64,000 nt of DNA from Paenibacillus guangzhouensis (GCF_009363075.1 NZ_CP045293.1:620001-684000); one strand, 5' to 3'. Positions 34,982 to 43,480 are shown, counted from the first letter of the stretch. The notes: generated from the letters alone by a model not told the origin. Numbers and translations are program-made.

Positions 34982-35845
34982 ATGCCTCTTCAGAACATTA
35001 ACGGGACCATGCTGTATTACGAAGTATCCGGTCAAGGCATTCCGATCGTGTTTATCCATCCACCGCTGTTGACTAGCGCGAATTTCAAATACCAACAGGA
35101 ATATTTGTCACATCAGTTTCAAGTGATCACTTTCGACATTCGCGGGCATGGAAGAAGCCATGCTTCCCCCGTTCCGATCACCTATGAACTAATTGCTCAA
35201 GATATTATTCAATTATTAGATCATCTGCAGATTCAACAAGCTTTTGTAACGGGGTATTCTACCGGCGGATCTGTGGCATTAAAAGCGATGCTTGATTATC
35301 CGGACCGTTTTGCTGGGGGCATTCTTATCAGTGCGATGTCAGAAGCAAGTGATATGAAGCTTCGTAGTCGCATCAAGATTGCGATGGGTCTATCTGCTTG
35401 GAACCCAACGCTTCGACTCTTGATGTGGGGGATTGCGTGGGGGAATTCCGACCAGATCAATACATTTAGGTATCTATTAAGTGAATCGCGAAGAGGCACG
35501 ATCCAGAATATTCATGAGTATTACCAATATAGTCTGAATTACAGCTGCACGGATCAGCTTGCGAGGATCAGCTCTCCTGTCTTAATGCTATATGGAGCAA
35601 AAGACAAAGACTATGAACGCTACCGTAAAATACTGCAGCATCATCTTAGGCAATGGAAGCTGGTGATATTGCAGCAAGAAAATCATCAGCTCCCAACAAA
35701 AGCGGCTGCCGAGATCAATCGTGCAATTAAAGCCTGGATATTAGAAGAGGATCACCAAAAGCTTGCGGAAAAAACAACCACCTCGTATACGAGTCATACG
35801 GCGACAATCCCCCAGGAAGATACTTCGGTTGATAATCATGTATAA
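34982..35845 (+). CDS. Alpha/beta-fold hydrolase
   Basis: A 287-residue cytosolic hydrolase. Visible features are the oxyanion/HPPLL region (~22-27), FDIRGHGRS after strand 4, the nucleophile elbow GYSTGG (Ser ~94), the Asp in MLYGAKDKDYE and the catalytic His in QQENHQLP. The last ~30 residues are polar and probably disordered. The codon before it (TTG 34979) could also start translation, but ATG 34982 is 9 nt after AAAGGAG. It is a single gene with its own downstream hairpin. The family covers esterases, haloperoxidases and lactonases, so the substrate is unknown. Confidence 0.88.
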   Translation: MPLQNINGTMLYYEVSGQGIPIVFIHPPLLTSANFKYQQEYLSHQFQVITFDIRGHGRSHASPVPITYELIAQDIIQLLDHLQIQQAFVTGYSTGGSVALKAMLDYPDRFAGGILISAMSEASDMKLRSRIKIAMGLSAWNPTLRLLMWGIAWGNSDQINTFRYLLSESRRGTIQNIHEYYQYSLNYSCTDQLARISSPVLMLYGAKDKDYERYRKILQHHLRQWKLVILQQENHQLPTKAAAEINRAIKAWILEEDHQKLAEKTTTSYTSHTATIPQEDTSVDNHV

Positions 35846-35878
35846 GATATGAATTCGTCCAGCTTGGACATTAGAATT

Positions 35879-35930
35879 CCTTTTGGTTGACAGTGAAGGA
35901 GACTTCATGCTGTTGGCCGAAGGGTTTTTC
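35879..35930 (+). terminator. Terminator after the alpha/beta hydrolase gene
   Basis: Long imperfect stem, from CCTTTTGGTTGACAGTGAAG to CTTCATGCTGTTGGCCGAAG with GU pairs, GAGA loop and TTTTTC tail. Confidence 0.7.
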
Positions 35931-35975
35931 TCATTAACTGTATTTGATTAAAGCCGACGATAAAATGTCGTATTA

Positions 35976-36004
35976 TTGGGTTAACATGCTGTATTCGATA
36001 TAAT
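35976..36004 (+). promoter_or_regulatory. Promoter of the metallophosphoesterase gene
   Basis: TTGGGT (35976-35981), 17-bp spacer and a perfect TATAAT (35999-36004). The predicted start site is near 36011, which overlaps the cre-like site at 36013. Confidence 0.6.
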
Positions 36005-36012
36005 AAAATGAG

Positions 36013-36026
36013 TGTAAGCGTCACCA
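36013..36026. promoter_or_regulatory. cre-like site at the metallophosphoesterase start site
   Basis: TGTAAGCGTCACCA has one mismatch to TGWAAGCGNTWNCA. Its position immediately after the -10 would let CcpA block initiation. Confidence 0.5.
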
Positions 36027-36082
36027 TGCTGATCACCTTTATCAAATTTGGGGGTGAGCATTCAGGAGGAGAGTGTAAGAGG

Positions 36083-37252
36083 ATGAAACCGCATATGAGC
36101 TTTCAAGTGATGTCAGACACGCATGTTGCTGAAGATCCGAGCCATGTCAATTCTATCAACTTCGATCAAGCGCTTAAGGATATTTTGAAGACGGCACCGG
36201 ACAGTGACGGCATTATGCATGTGGGCGATGTGACCGACAGTGGTCATCCAGGGCAATTCAAGACGATGGCATCCATTTGGGAGCGCAATAAAGCAGGATT
36301 GCCGCCCGTGTATTTTACGACGGGCAACCATGATGTTCGCTGGGCTGATTTTGAGGAGAGGATGGCAAGCTTCCGAAATGCGACGGGCATCGATCAGTTG
36401 TATTATGATGTATGGATTAAAGGCTATCATTTTATTTTCCTAGGAACAGAGAAGCCGTTGAAAGATTGCGCCTACCTCTCTGCAGACCAGCTCGCTTGGT
36501 TTGATATGAAAATAGCGGAGAACTCAGCGCCAGACAAGCCGATTTTTATTTTCGTGCACGAGCCGATGATGAACACGGTTGCCGGTGCGCAGACGCGGAA
36601 CGGTTGGCATGGCATTCGGCAGGATCGTGAATTGAAAACCATTCTATCGAAGTATCCGCAATCAATCCTATTTACAGGGCATACCCATTGGGAGCTGGGT
36701 TCGAAGGATACGATCTATAACGCCAAATACGCTACCCTATTCAATGTTCCGTCGGTAGCTTATTTGTGGACGGATGAAGATGCGTACAAGGACGGATCGC
36801 AGGGCTACTACGTGGATGTGTACGACGATCATGTGCTGGTCAAAGGCCGGGATTTTGCGAACGGATCATGGATTAGCGAAGCGACGTACCGCATTCCGAT
36901 GCCACCGCAAATTCCTGTCGTCGATCCGAAGACAGACCCGGATATGACTCTCGGCAACCCGACGATGCAGCTAGATAAGCGTCATTATCTCGTAGGGGAG
37001 CCGATTCACGTTACATACGCGGGTTCCTTGAATAAGGATGCGTTCGGTATATTCCCGAGAGGAGCCGTGCCGAATGAAGTTCGCCAGATTGAGCCTCTGG
37101 CATTCATCCTGACGAATACGGTTCAGCAGCCGGACGGGATGTTGACATTCGAACACCTAACGCTTCCTCCGGGGGAATATGACATGATTTATCTAGGGGA
37201 GACGATGCATGTAGAATTGACACGGTTGCCGTTTGAGGTTACGGCGGGATAA
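36083..37252 (+). CDS. Calcineurin-like metallophosphoesterase
   Basis: A 389-residue phosphoesterase. The dinuclear-metal motifs are in order: SDTH (~11-14), HVGDVTDSGH (~46-55), TGNHDVRW, HEP and GHTHWELG. The C-terminal ~120 residues are beta-rich and possibly an Ig-like domain. The frame opens at 36008, but I prefer ATG 36083, which is 11 nt after AGGAGGAG and begins just before the first metal motif. No signal peptide is visible, so it is probably cytosolic. Many relatives act on phosphodiesters or nucleotides; the substrate is not predictable. A cre-like site suggests carbon-source control. Confidence 0.87.
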   Translation: MKPHMSFQVMSDTHVAEDPSHVNSINFDQALKDILKTAPDSDGIMHVGDVTDSGHPGQFKTMASIWERNKAGLPPVYFTTGNHDVRWADFEERMASFRNATGIDQLYYDVWIKGYHFIFLGTEKPLKDCAYLSADQLAWFDMKIAENSAPDKPIFIFVHEPMMNTVAGAQTRNGWHGIRQDRELKTILSKYPQSILFTGHTHWELGSKDTIYNAKYATLFNVPSVAYLWTDEDAYKDGSQGYYVDVYDDHVLVKGRDFANGSWISEATYRIPMPPQIPVVDPKTDPDMTLGNPTMQLDKRHYLVGEPIHVTYAGSLNKDAFGIFPRGAVPNEVRQIEPLAFILTNTVQQPDGMLTFEHLTLPPGEYDMIYLGETMHVELTRLPFEVTAG

Positions 37253-37326
37253 TTGTAAATCGATAAGAACCTTTGTCGAATGTCTTGCAATGGATTCAAA
37301 TCTTGATTACTTTAACATTGAAGACT

Positions 37327-37339
37327 GTAAGCGTTACAT
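37327..37339. promoter_or_regulatory. cre-like palindrome upstream of the GH84 gene
   Basis: TGTAAGCGTTACA is a perfect 13-bp palindrome with a cre core. It lies 240 bp before the GH84 start and upstream of a terminator-like hairpin. A promoter could not be placed with confidence in 37253-37578. Confidence 0.45.
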
Positions 37340-37443
37340 TTTTTCGGTGCATCGTCTTGGATCTTAGGTTTCGATGATGAAGTGGGATTGCGACATATCG
37401 ATAACGAATACGCCTATCCAAGCGTGTAACCGGATGAAGCCGG

Positions 37444-37483
37444 GCACGAGCTTAAAGAGGTCACTCTTTGGTTCGTGCTTTTT
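37444..37483 (+). terminator. Terminator between the metallophosphoesterase and GH84 genes
   Basis: Stem GCACGAGCTTAAAGAG / CTCTTTGGTTCGTGC with a GTCA loop and TTTTT. It ends the upstream transcript, or, if the GH84 promoter lies upstream near 37300, it would act as an attenuator. The rest of the 326-bp gap shows no gene. Confidence 0.75.
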
Positions 37484-37578
37484 GCGTTTGCCGTGACGTG
37501 GAAAGGGGGGAGAATAAGCGCATCCTAGATCACTCATGATGGCAGGTCATAATGAATTGATAGAGAGGTGCTCTGTTC

Positions 37579-40500
37579 ATGAACGTACCCTTGTTCCATG
37601 TGAAGATGCGTAGGCCTAATCAAAGTTCCTGTACGCTGTCTTTCGTGCTTGCTCTTGCGCTTGCGATTCCGATGTTCACCCTGCATGCTTCACCGGCCTC
37701 TGCTGCAGATGTTGTCCAAGTGCCTGATATTTCTCCGATTCCGCAATCGATTCAATCTATAGGTGAGGGATTCGTCATTCCGTCTGAGGTAGGACTAGTT
37801 ACCGGCAGCGGATCTGATCCTGCGGCGGTTCAGCTCGTCGAGGAAACGCTCAGGAAGGCGGGCGTGCAGGAGTTAAAACGTGTCCAGGATACAGCGACGC
37901 CTAGTTCTCCTGTTAATGTCTGGGTCGGGGGTCCGTCAGAGAATCAAGCGACGTCAGCAGCCCTGCAATCCATTGGCGCCTCGGGACCAGATGATCTAAA
38001 GGATGAAGGATATGTTCTAGCTTCGGGTATGGACGCATCAGGCAAGAAAAAAATTGTGCTGGCGGGGAAGACGTCATTAGGCACATTCTACGCGGCACAA
38101 ACGCTCCGTCAGCTCATTACAGCGAAGGATGGTGCTTACCGGATACCGTCCGTATCGATTCGCGATTGGCCGAAAATGGCTTGGCGCGGTTCAATTGAAG
38201 GCTTCTATGGCGATCCTTGGTCGCACCAAGATCGGCTTCGTCAGATTGACTTCTATGGCGAGCAGAAAATGAACATGTATATCTATGCCCCGAAGGATGA
38301 CCCTTATCATCGGGACAAATGGCGTGAGGCGTATCCAGCGGCAAAGGTGGCAGAAATCGGGGAGCTCGTTCAACGCGCGAAGCAGAATCATGTGGAGTTT
38401 GTCTTTGCCATCTCACCAGGTAATAGTGTCTGCTTCTCGGATGATACAGATTTCAGAGCGCTGACGACTAAAGCACAAGCGATGTGGGATCTTGGGATCC
38501 GTTCTTTTGCAATCTTTTTAGATGACATTGATAAGACCTTGCGGTGTAATGCGGATAAGACTAAATTCAACAGTGATACGAATCCAGTCGCCGCGGCCCA
38601 AGCGTTCCTGTTGAATCGCTTCAAGACAGAATTCATTGACAAGCACGAAGGTGCGCATCGCCTGATCACGGTGCCTACGGATTATGCGAATATTACGGCA
38701 ACGGCGTACATTAACCGCTTCGCAGCTTTGGTGGATCCAAGCATTATCGTGCAATGGACGGGGTCGGCTGTCGTTCCTGCAGGCATTTCGGCATCGGATG
38801 CAGATAAGGCAAATGCGATCTATAAGCATGATCTATTGATCTGGGATAACTTCCCGGTGAACGATTACGCAAGGGATCGGTTGTATCTTGGCCCATTGTA
38901 CAATCGGGATGCTGGTCTCGCGGATCACGGCATTATCGGCCTGACGACGAATCCAATGAATGAAGCGGAAGCATCCAAAATTGCAATTTTCACCATTGCC
39001 GATTATTTGTGGAATCCTGCGAAATATAATCCGGAGACATCATGGCAGCTGAGTCTGAAGCGCTTTGGCGGAGAGGTTGCCGACGCCCTTCGTATTTTCG
39101 CAGAGAATAATTATTCCTCGCCTCTGAACGCTAAGGAATCGCTCACGATCAAACCGCAGATCGATAATCTATGGACGGTCTTCATTGGAGGCGGCAGCAT
39201 TACCAACGCGGCGAACCAGCTTGTTGCAGAATTTACGAAGCTGCAGCAGGCGCCAGCGACGCTTCGCAGCGGACTCCATAATCCGGATTTTATCGATGAG
39301 ACCAAGGAATATCTGAATAAATATGAGCTGTACGGCCAAGCGGGGATCGAAGCGACGCAAATGCTGTTATCTCAGAAACGGAACAACAAGCAGCAGTCGG
39401 CTGCTCACCGTACAGCATTGAACAATGTAAGAACGCAGATCAATGCGATTACCAAAGCAAAAGTAAACCAAGTATTCGAGGACTTTATGTCACGAGCGAT
39501 TCGCGAGAATGATACGTGGCTCGGCGTCGGCACCTCCAAACCGTTCCCGATTACGACGATGGGCACCTATCAGACGAATACGCCAGACAAAATGCTCGAT
39601 GGCAACCTCAATACGTACTTCTGGAGCAATAACTCCCCGGCGATCAATGACGTGATTGGCGTGGATTTGAATGAAGTGCGCAACATTTCCAATGTCCAAG
39701 TCTTGATGAGCAAAAGTGGCAGCGTCAACGACTATGTCCATCATGGCATTCTAGAATATTCGGTAGATGGTGCAAACTGGACGCAACTTGCGACGTTGGA
39801 GGAGAAATCGGAGATTAATGTTCCAGTTGATCAACAGAAGGCGAGATTCGTTCGCATTCGCGTCACGGGCACACAGGAATACTGGGTTATTGTACGCGAA
39901 TTTATCGTGACCTCGACGGCGATTCCGAAAGTACCAACGACTGTTCTTGGGGGAGACGATACGGTTCAGAGTGACAAGGAATTCACAATCCAGCTTGGTA
40001 TTGAAAACGTTACGCAGAGCGTATATGCCCAAGACTTGACGATGAATTATGATGCGAATGTGATGGAGTTCGTATCAGCCAAGTCGCTGGAAGACGGGGT
40101 GAATCTCCTCCAGACAGGCAAGGATACTCCAGGGAAGCTGCGTTTTATTCTGGCGAGCGAAGGCCCGGGCCATGCAGTTACAGGTGATAAGCAGCTGTTG
40201 GAACTGACTTTCAAAGCGAAAAAAGTATCGCAAGTAACGGAAGGGAAGCTGTCCATTAGCCAAGCGACATTAGGTGACCAGTTGGGTGCGGAATCAAACA
40301 TTGCGGTGTCATCAATGGAGGTTGAGGTCAATCCTGCTCCAGTGGATAAAACAGAGCTTAATAACATGATTCGCACAGCACAAGCTGTATACGATGCAGC
40401 GGTTGAAGGTACGCAAATCGGTCAGTACCCAGCAGGATCGAAGGCGAAATTGCTCACAGCCATTCAGGCGGCTCAAGCAGTTGCGAATCAGTCCAATGCG

Positions 40501-40761
40501 ACGGTAAGTCAAGTATCTGCGGCGATCCAAGCTCTTCAGCAGGCGATTGACACCTTCAAAGCTTCTGTAATCACGACGAAGCCAGGCGATATCAATGGTG
40601 ATGGCAAGGTCAGCATCGGTGATCTGGCGATGGTGGCAGCGCACTATGGCAAGACTTCATCCAGCTCGGATTGGGCACAGGTGAAGAAGATGGATGTCAA
40701 TGGCGACAATGTGATCGATATTAAGGACCTTGCTGCTATCGCTTCGAAAATTATAGAATAA
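37579..40761 (+). CDS. Secreted modular GH84 beta-N-acetylglucosaminidase with cohesin, FIVAR and dockerin
   Basis: A 1060-residue extracellular enzyme. Order: signal peptide (~1-42, SPASAAD); GH20/84-type N-terminal alpha/beta domain (~55-190); GH84 barrel (~195-490), opening RGSIEGFYGDPWSHQDRL and carrying the catalytic Asp-Asp pair in IFLDDID (~314-315); a helical region (~500-640); F5/8-type-C (~660-778); cohesin-like (~786-920); FIVAR (~922-995); and type I dockerin (~1001-1060) with loops DINGDGKVSIGD and DVNGDNVIDIKD. GH84 enzymes remove beta-linked GlcNAc using the substrate acetamido group, with this Asp pair. The nearest known architectures are the Clostridium perfringens mu-toxins and NagJ. 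It has its own terminator and stands apart from the other three glycosidases, and here cohesin precedes FIVAR. The start has AGAGAGGTG upstream. Confidence 0.92.
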   Translation: MNVPLFHVKMRRPNQSSCTLSFVLALALAIPMFTLHASPASAADVVQVPDISPIPQSIQSIGEGFVIPSEVGLVTGSGSDPAAVQLVEETLRKAGVQELKRVQDTATPSSPVNVWVGGPSENQATSAALQSIGASGPDDLKDEGYVLASGMDASGKKKIVLAGKTSLGTFYAAQTLRQLITAKDGAYRIPSVSIRDWPKMAWRGSIEGFYGDPWSHQDRLRQIDFYGEQKMNMYIYAPKDDPYHRDKWREAYPAAKVAEIGELVQRAKQNHVEFVFAISPGNSVCFSDDTDFRALTTKAQAMWDLGIRSFAIFLDDIDKTLRCNADKTKFNSDTNPVAAAQAFLLNRFKTEFIDKHEGAHRLITVPTDYANITATAYINRFAALVDPSIIVQWTGSAVVPAGISASDADKANAIYKHDLLIWDNFPVNDYARDRLYLGPLYNRDAGLADHGIIGLTTNPMNEAEASKIAIFTIADYLWNPAKYNPETSWQLSLKRFGGEVADALRIFAENNYSSPLNAKESLTIKPQIDNLWTVFIGGGSITNAANQLVAEFTKLQQAPATLRSGLHNPDFIDETKEYLNKYELYGQAGIEATQMLLSQKRNNKQQSAAHRTALNNVRTQINAITKAKVNQVFEDFMSRAIRENDTWLGVGTSKPFPITTMGTYQTNTPDKMLDGNLNTYFWSNNSPAINDVIGVDLNEVRNISNVQVLMSKSGSVNDYVHHGILEYSVDGANWTQLATLEEKSEINVPVDQQKARFVRIRVTGTQEYWVIVREFIVTSTAIPKVPTTVLGGDDTVQSDKEFTIQLGIENVTQSVYAQDLTMNYDANVMEFVSAKSLEDGVNLLQTGKDTPGKLRFILASEGPGHAVTGDKQLLELTFKAKKVSQVTEGKLSISQATLGDQLGAESNIAVSSMEVEVNPAPVDKTELNNMIRTAQAVYDAAVEGTQIGQYPAGSKAKLLTAIQAAQAVANQSNATVSQVSAAIQALQQAIDTFKASVITTKPGDINGDGKVSIGDLAMVAAHYGKTSSSSDWAQVKKMDVNGDNVIDIKDLAAIASKIIE

Positions 40762-40784
40762 GCTAAAATCGATAACTTGCGATA

Positions 40785-40837
40785 AAGCCGGCCTTAGGCA
40801 GCTTGATATGCTGCTTAAGTGTCGGCTTCTCGTTTTT
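40785..40837 (+). terminator. Terminator of the GH84 gene
   Basis: Stem AAGCCGGCCTTAGGCAGC / GCTGCTTAAGTGTCGGCTT followed by CTCGTTTTT. Confidence 0.8.
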
Positions 40838-40904
40838 GCGTGTACATATTTTGTTCATATCCTTCTGTTATGCTAGTCGTTGCATATTCTCTGAAGGAAT
40901 GGTG

Positions 40905-41561
40905 ATGGAAATGAAGCTACATATCTATGGAAAAATGGTGTATATGGCAAGTCTAATGATCGCATTGATCTGGGTAGGAGGTTGCAGCAGCGTCGCCGAA
41001 TCCCCGGAGCAACCCTTAGCATTTAATCAGGCCTCTGATGGACAATCCGGCCCGGACGGACCGCATCGTAGTGGCATGTTCCAGAAGGCGCCGGATCAGC
41101 CTGACCGCAATGCAGATGTCATGGCCAAAGTGGTCGCCGTGGAAGGAACGGACATTACAATACAGCGTTCCAAGATGGACCCCGGCGCAAGGATGGGCGG
41201 TGGACAGCGGAGTCAAGGCAATGGTGAGGAGGGCCGGCAAGCGCCGGCGCAATCAAGCGGCGACGGCGGCGAAGCAGCCGACAAGCGACGGGTGGGAGGC
41301 GGCGGACGAGAAATGCAGTTCAACGAAGAGAAACAGCATATTCAAATCCCTGAGGGAACGCCAATCTATACGATGAGTTGGACGGATGGCACAATGGCAT
41401 ACAAGCAACTCACGGTGAAGGAGCTCAAGGCAGACGATGTGATCACAGTATGGATAAATCCGGATGCGCAAGAACAAGCCTCGTATGTGACCGTTCGTAG
41501 TGGAGGGACAGGATTCCCGCCAATGAACAAAGGAACTGAATCGTCCTCTTCGACGCAATAA
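40905..41561 (+). CDS. Small secreted lipoprotein of unknown function
   Basis: A 218-residue predicted lipoprotein. A short hydrophobic segment ends in the lipobox VGGC (Cys ~24). It is followed by a hydrophilic tail rich in Gly, Gln, Glu and Arg (GGGQRSQGNGEEGRQ). Around residues 70-85 the segment AKVVAVEGTDITIQ, together with the C-terminal TVKELKADDVITVWI, resembles a small beta-barrel fold. I do not recognise a named family. The frame is open much further upstream, but ATG 40905 with AAGGA 6 nt before it gives a clean signal sequence. It is monocistronic between two terminators. Confidence 0.7.
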   Translation: MEMKLHIYGKMVYMASLMIALIWVGGCSSVAESPEQPLAFNQASDGQSGPDGPHRSGMFQKAPDQPDRNADVMAKVVAVEGTDITIQRSKMDPGARMGGGQRSQGNGEEGRQAPAQSSGDGGEAADKRRVGGGGREMQFNEEKQHIQIPEGTPIYTMSWTDGTMAYKQLTVKELKADDVITVWINPDAQEQASYVTVRSGGTGFPPMNKGTESSSSTQ

Positions 41562-41566
41562 CAGAC

Positions 41567-41620
41567 AAAAAGCCGACCATGGACAGCGTAAGCGGCTGAG
41601 CCCATAGTCGGCTTTTATTT
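41567..41620. terminator. Bidirectional terminator between lipoprotein and nitroreductase genes
   Basis: Stem AAAAAGCCGACCATGG / CCATAGTCGGCTTTTA with an A run before and T-rich sequence after; it serves the two convergent genes. Confidence 0.88.
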
Positions 41621-41640
41621 TAACGTTGTTGATCGTCGTA

Positions 41641-42240
41641 TTAGTTGAATACTTTCACACGGCTGTCAAGCGGTTGGAACTGCTTCTCGCCCACTTCGCC
41701 AACCGGTTTGCCGAATGGCATTTGAGCAACCAATTGCCAGCTTGCAGGAATGTTCCATTCTTGCTGTACTTGCTCATCGATCAATGGGTTGTAGTGTTGA
41801 AGCGATGCGCCGAAGCCTTCTGCTTCGAGTGCTGTCCAGATCACAAGCTGCAGCATGCCGTTCGATTGTTGCGCCCATGTAGGGAAACGGTCTGCGTAGG
41901 CTGCGAAGTTGCTCTGAAGTCCTTCGATCACCGTGTTGTCTTCGAAGTACAATACTGTGCCATAACCGCTGCGGAAAGATTCCATTTTTTGTGCAGTTGG
42001 CTCGAATTGATCCGCAGGCACGATTTTACGAAGGGTTTCTTTTGTCAGATCCCACAATTTATTGTGCTGCTCGTTCAAGAGAACAACGACGCGAGCGCTT
42101 TGGGAGTTGAACGAAGACGGTGTATGTTTTACCGCAAATTCAACGATTTCTTGTATACGTGCATCGGATACGACCGCTTCTTTCGAGATGCCGTATACGG
42201 AACGTCTGTTTTCAATGGCTTGCAATAATGTTTGTGTCAT
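41641..42240 (-). CDS. Nitroreductase-family FMN oxidoreductase
   Basis: A 199-residue cytosolic flavoenzyme. The N-terminal ENRRSVYGI motif contacts the FMN phosphate, and HTPSSFNSQSARVVVL and GFGASLQHYNPLID are typical of the short, HBN-type nitroreductases. They reduce nitro compounds or quinones with NAD(P)H as homodimers. The frame can begin at TTG 42249, but AAAGGAA is properly spaced (9 nt) for ATG 42240. A strong promoter lies upstream on the same strand. The physiological substrate is unknown; redox or xenobiotic stress roles are common in the family. Confidence 0.92.
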   Translation of the reverse strand: MTQTLLQAIENRRSVYGISKEAVVSDARIQEIVEFAVKHTPSSFNSQSARVVVLLNEQHNKLWDLTKETLRKIVPADQFEPTAQKMESFRSGYGTVLYFEDNTVIEGLQSNFAAYADRFPTWAQQSNGMLQLVIWTALEAEGFGASLQHYNPLIDEQVQQEWNIPASWQLVAQMPFGKPVGEVGEKQFQPLDSRVKVFN

Positions 42241-42305
42241 GATTTTCAATTCCTTTCGATTCGTTAATATATTTTTGTTTGTTACTTTATTAATTCCATG
42301 TACTT

Positions 42306-42334
42306 AGTATAGTTGCGATAAAAAATAAAGTCAA
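42306..42334 (-). promoter_or_regulatory. Strong sigma-A promoter of the nitroreductase gene
   Basis: Minus strand TTGACT (42334-42329), exactly 17 bp, TATACT (42311-42306). Flanking DNA is very AT-rich and could hold a repressor site. The rest of 42241-42511 shows no gene. Confidence 0.8.
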
Positions 42335-42511
42335 TATATTTTTTGTTGTTATTTTTGCGGTGCAGCACAAAGAATAGTGTCTGCGGAAATTCTCTACCTA
42401 TACATGAGCACGAAAGGGACAGTATAGGAACGGTGGCACAATCCGCGAGAGAAGTGTATGCTTATGAATATCTTGAAATGAATCTAACCTATACATAAAG
42501 GAGCGATCGAA

Positions 42512-43408
42512 GTGAAATATCGTAGATTAGGCAAGACAGAGTTAAATGTATCCGTGGTCGGTCTGGGTACATGGCAGTTCGGAGGCGAGTGGGGGCAGCA
42601 GTTCACGCAGGATGAAGTCGATGCGATTTTGGATCAAGGAAAAGAGTTAGGTATTAATCTTATTGATACAGCAGAATGTTATGGCGACCATCTCTCGGAG
42701 CAGTTCATCGGGAACTACATTGCACGCCGTAATCGTGAGGATTGGATCATTGCCACGAAGTTCGGGCATCATTTCCATGAGCGCTTCACACGTACTGATT
42801 CATATGGTGCGGATGATGTCGTGAAGCAGCTTGACGCTTCCCTCAAGGCGCTGCAGACAGAATATATTGACCTTTATCAGTTCCATTCCGGTCCCGATGC
42901 AGCATTCGATAACGATGCGCTCTGGACGGTGCTCGATAAGCAGATTCAAGCGGGTAAGATCAGACATCTGGGAACATCCATCGGCAGCAATGATAACCTG
43001 CATCAGACGGCTGCTTCATCGCAAGTGAATTCACAGGCGATTCAAGTGGTGTACAACCGTCTTGACCGTACGCCGGAGAATCGGGTATTCCCGTCATGCC
43101 AAGAACAGGATCTCGGCGTGCTGGCGCGTGTACCGCTCGCGAGTGGCTATTTGAGCGGCAAATACAAGCCAGGGGCGGTATTTGATGCAACGGATGTACG
43201 TCACCGTCATGATGCGGATTTGGTTAGACGCAAGCTCGAAGAAGTCGAGCGTATTCAGAAGGAAGAGGTGCCGGAAGGCGTAGATATGGCGAAGTGGGCG
43301 CTAGCATGGTGCTTGAAGCATCCAGCGGTCACGGCTGTCATCCCTGGATGCAAGAACCCGGCGCAGGTGATTGCGAATGCGAGCGCAGTAGACCTCGTCG
43401 AAGGTTAA
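42512..43408 (+). CDS. Aldo/keto reductase
   Basis: A 298-residue cytosolic NADPH-dependent reductase with a (beta/alpha)8 barrel. The catalytic tetrad is visible: Asp in NLIDTAECYGD, Tyr in the same motif, Lys in ATKFG and His in YQFHSG. The length is typical. The start is GTG with AAAGGAG 8 nt upstream. It is monocistronic, divergent from the nitroreductase gene and followed by a terminator. Substrates in this family range from sugars to aromatic aldehydes, so the role remains open. Confidence 0.92.
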   Translation: MKYRRLGKTELNVSVVGLGTWQFGGEWGQQFTQDEVDAILDQGKELGINLIDTAECYGDHLSEQFIGNYIARRNREDWIIATKFGHHFHERFTRTDSYGADDVVKQLDASLKALQTEYIDLYQFHSGPDAAFDNDALWTVLDKQIQAGKIRHLGTSIGSNDNLHQTAASSQVNSQAIQVVYNRLDRTPENRVFPSCQEQDLGVLARVPLASGYLSGKYKPGAVFDATDVRHRHDADLVRRKLEEVERIQKEEVPEGVDMAKWALAWCLKHPAVTAVIPGCKNPAQVIANASAVDLVEG

Positions 43409-43433
43409 TTCCTTCATACCATCGTAAGAATAG

Positions 43434-43480
43434 AGCTAGCCCGATCGTCACGTTGTTGATCGTTCGGGTTAGCTTTTTTC
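43434..43480 (+). terminator. Terminator of the aldo/keto reductase gene
   Basis: Imperfect stem AGCTAGCCCGATCG / CGTTCGGGTTAGCT followed by TTTTTT. Confidence 0.85.

Noticed and set aside
37384-37483. Possible c-di-GMP or other riboswitch before the GH84 gene
   Set aside because: The CCGG-AUGAA-GCCGG stem caught my eye, but the conserved GEMM core (ACGCAAAGC and partner helices) is absent; an ordinary terminator explains the downstream hairpin.
41626-42228. 200-codon plus-strand frame opposite the nitroreductase gene
   Set aside because: The minus-strand frame has clear nitroreductase motifs and a strong promoter; the plus frame has neither.
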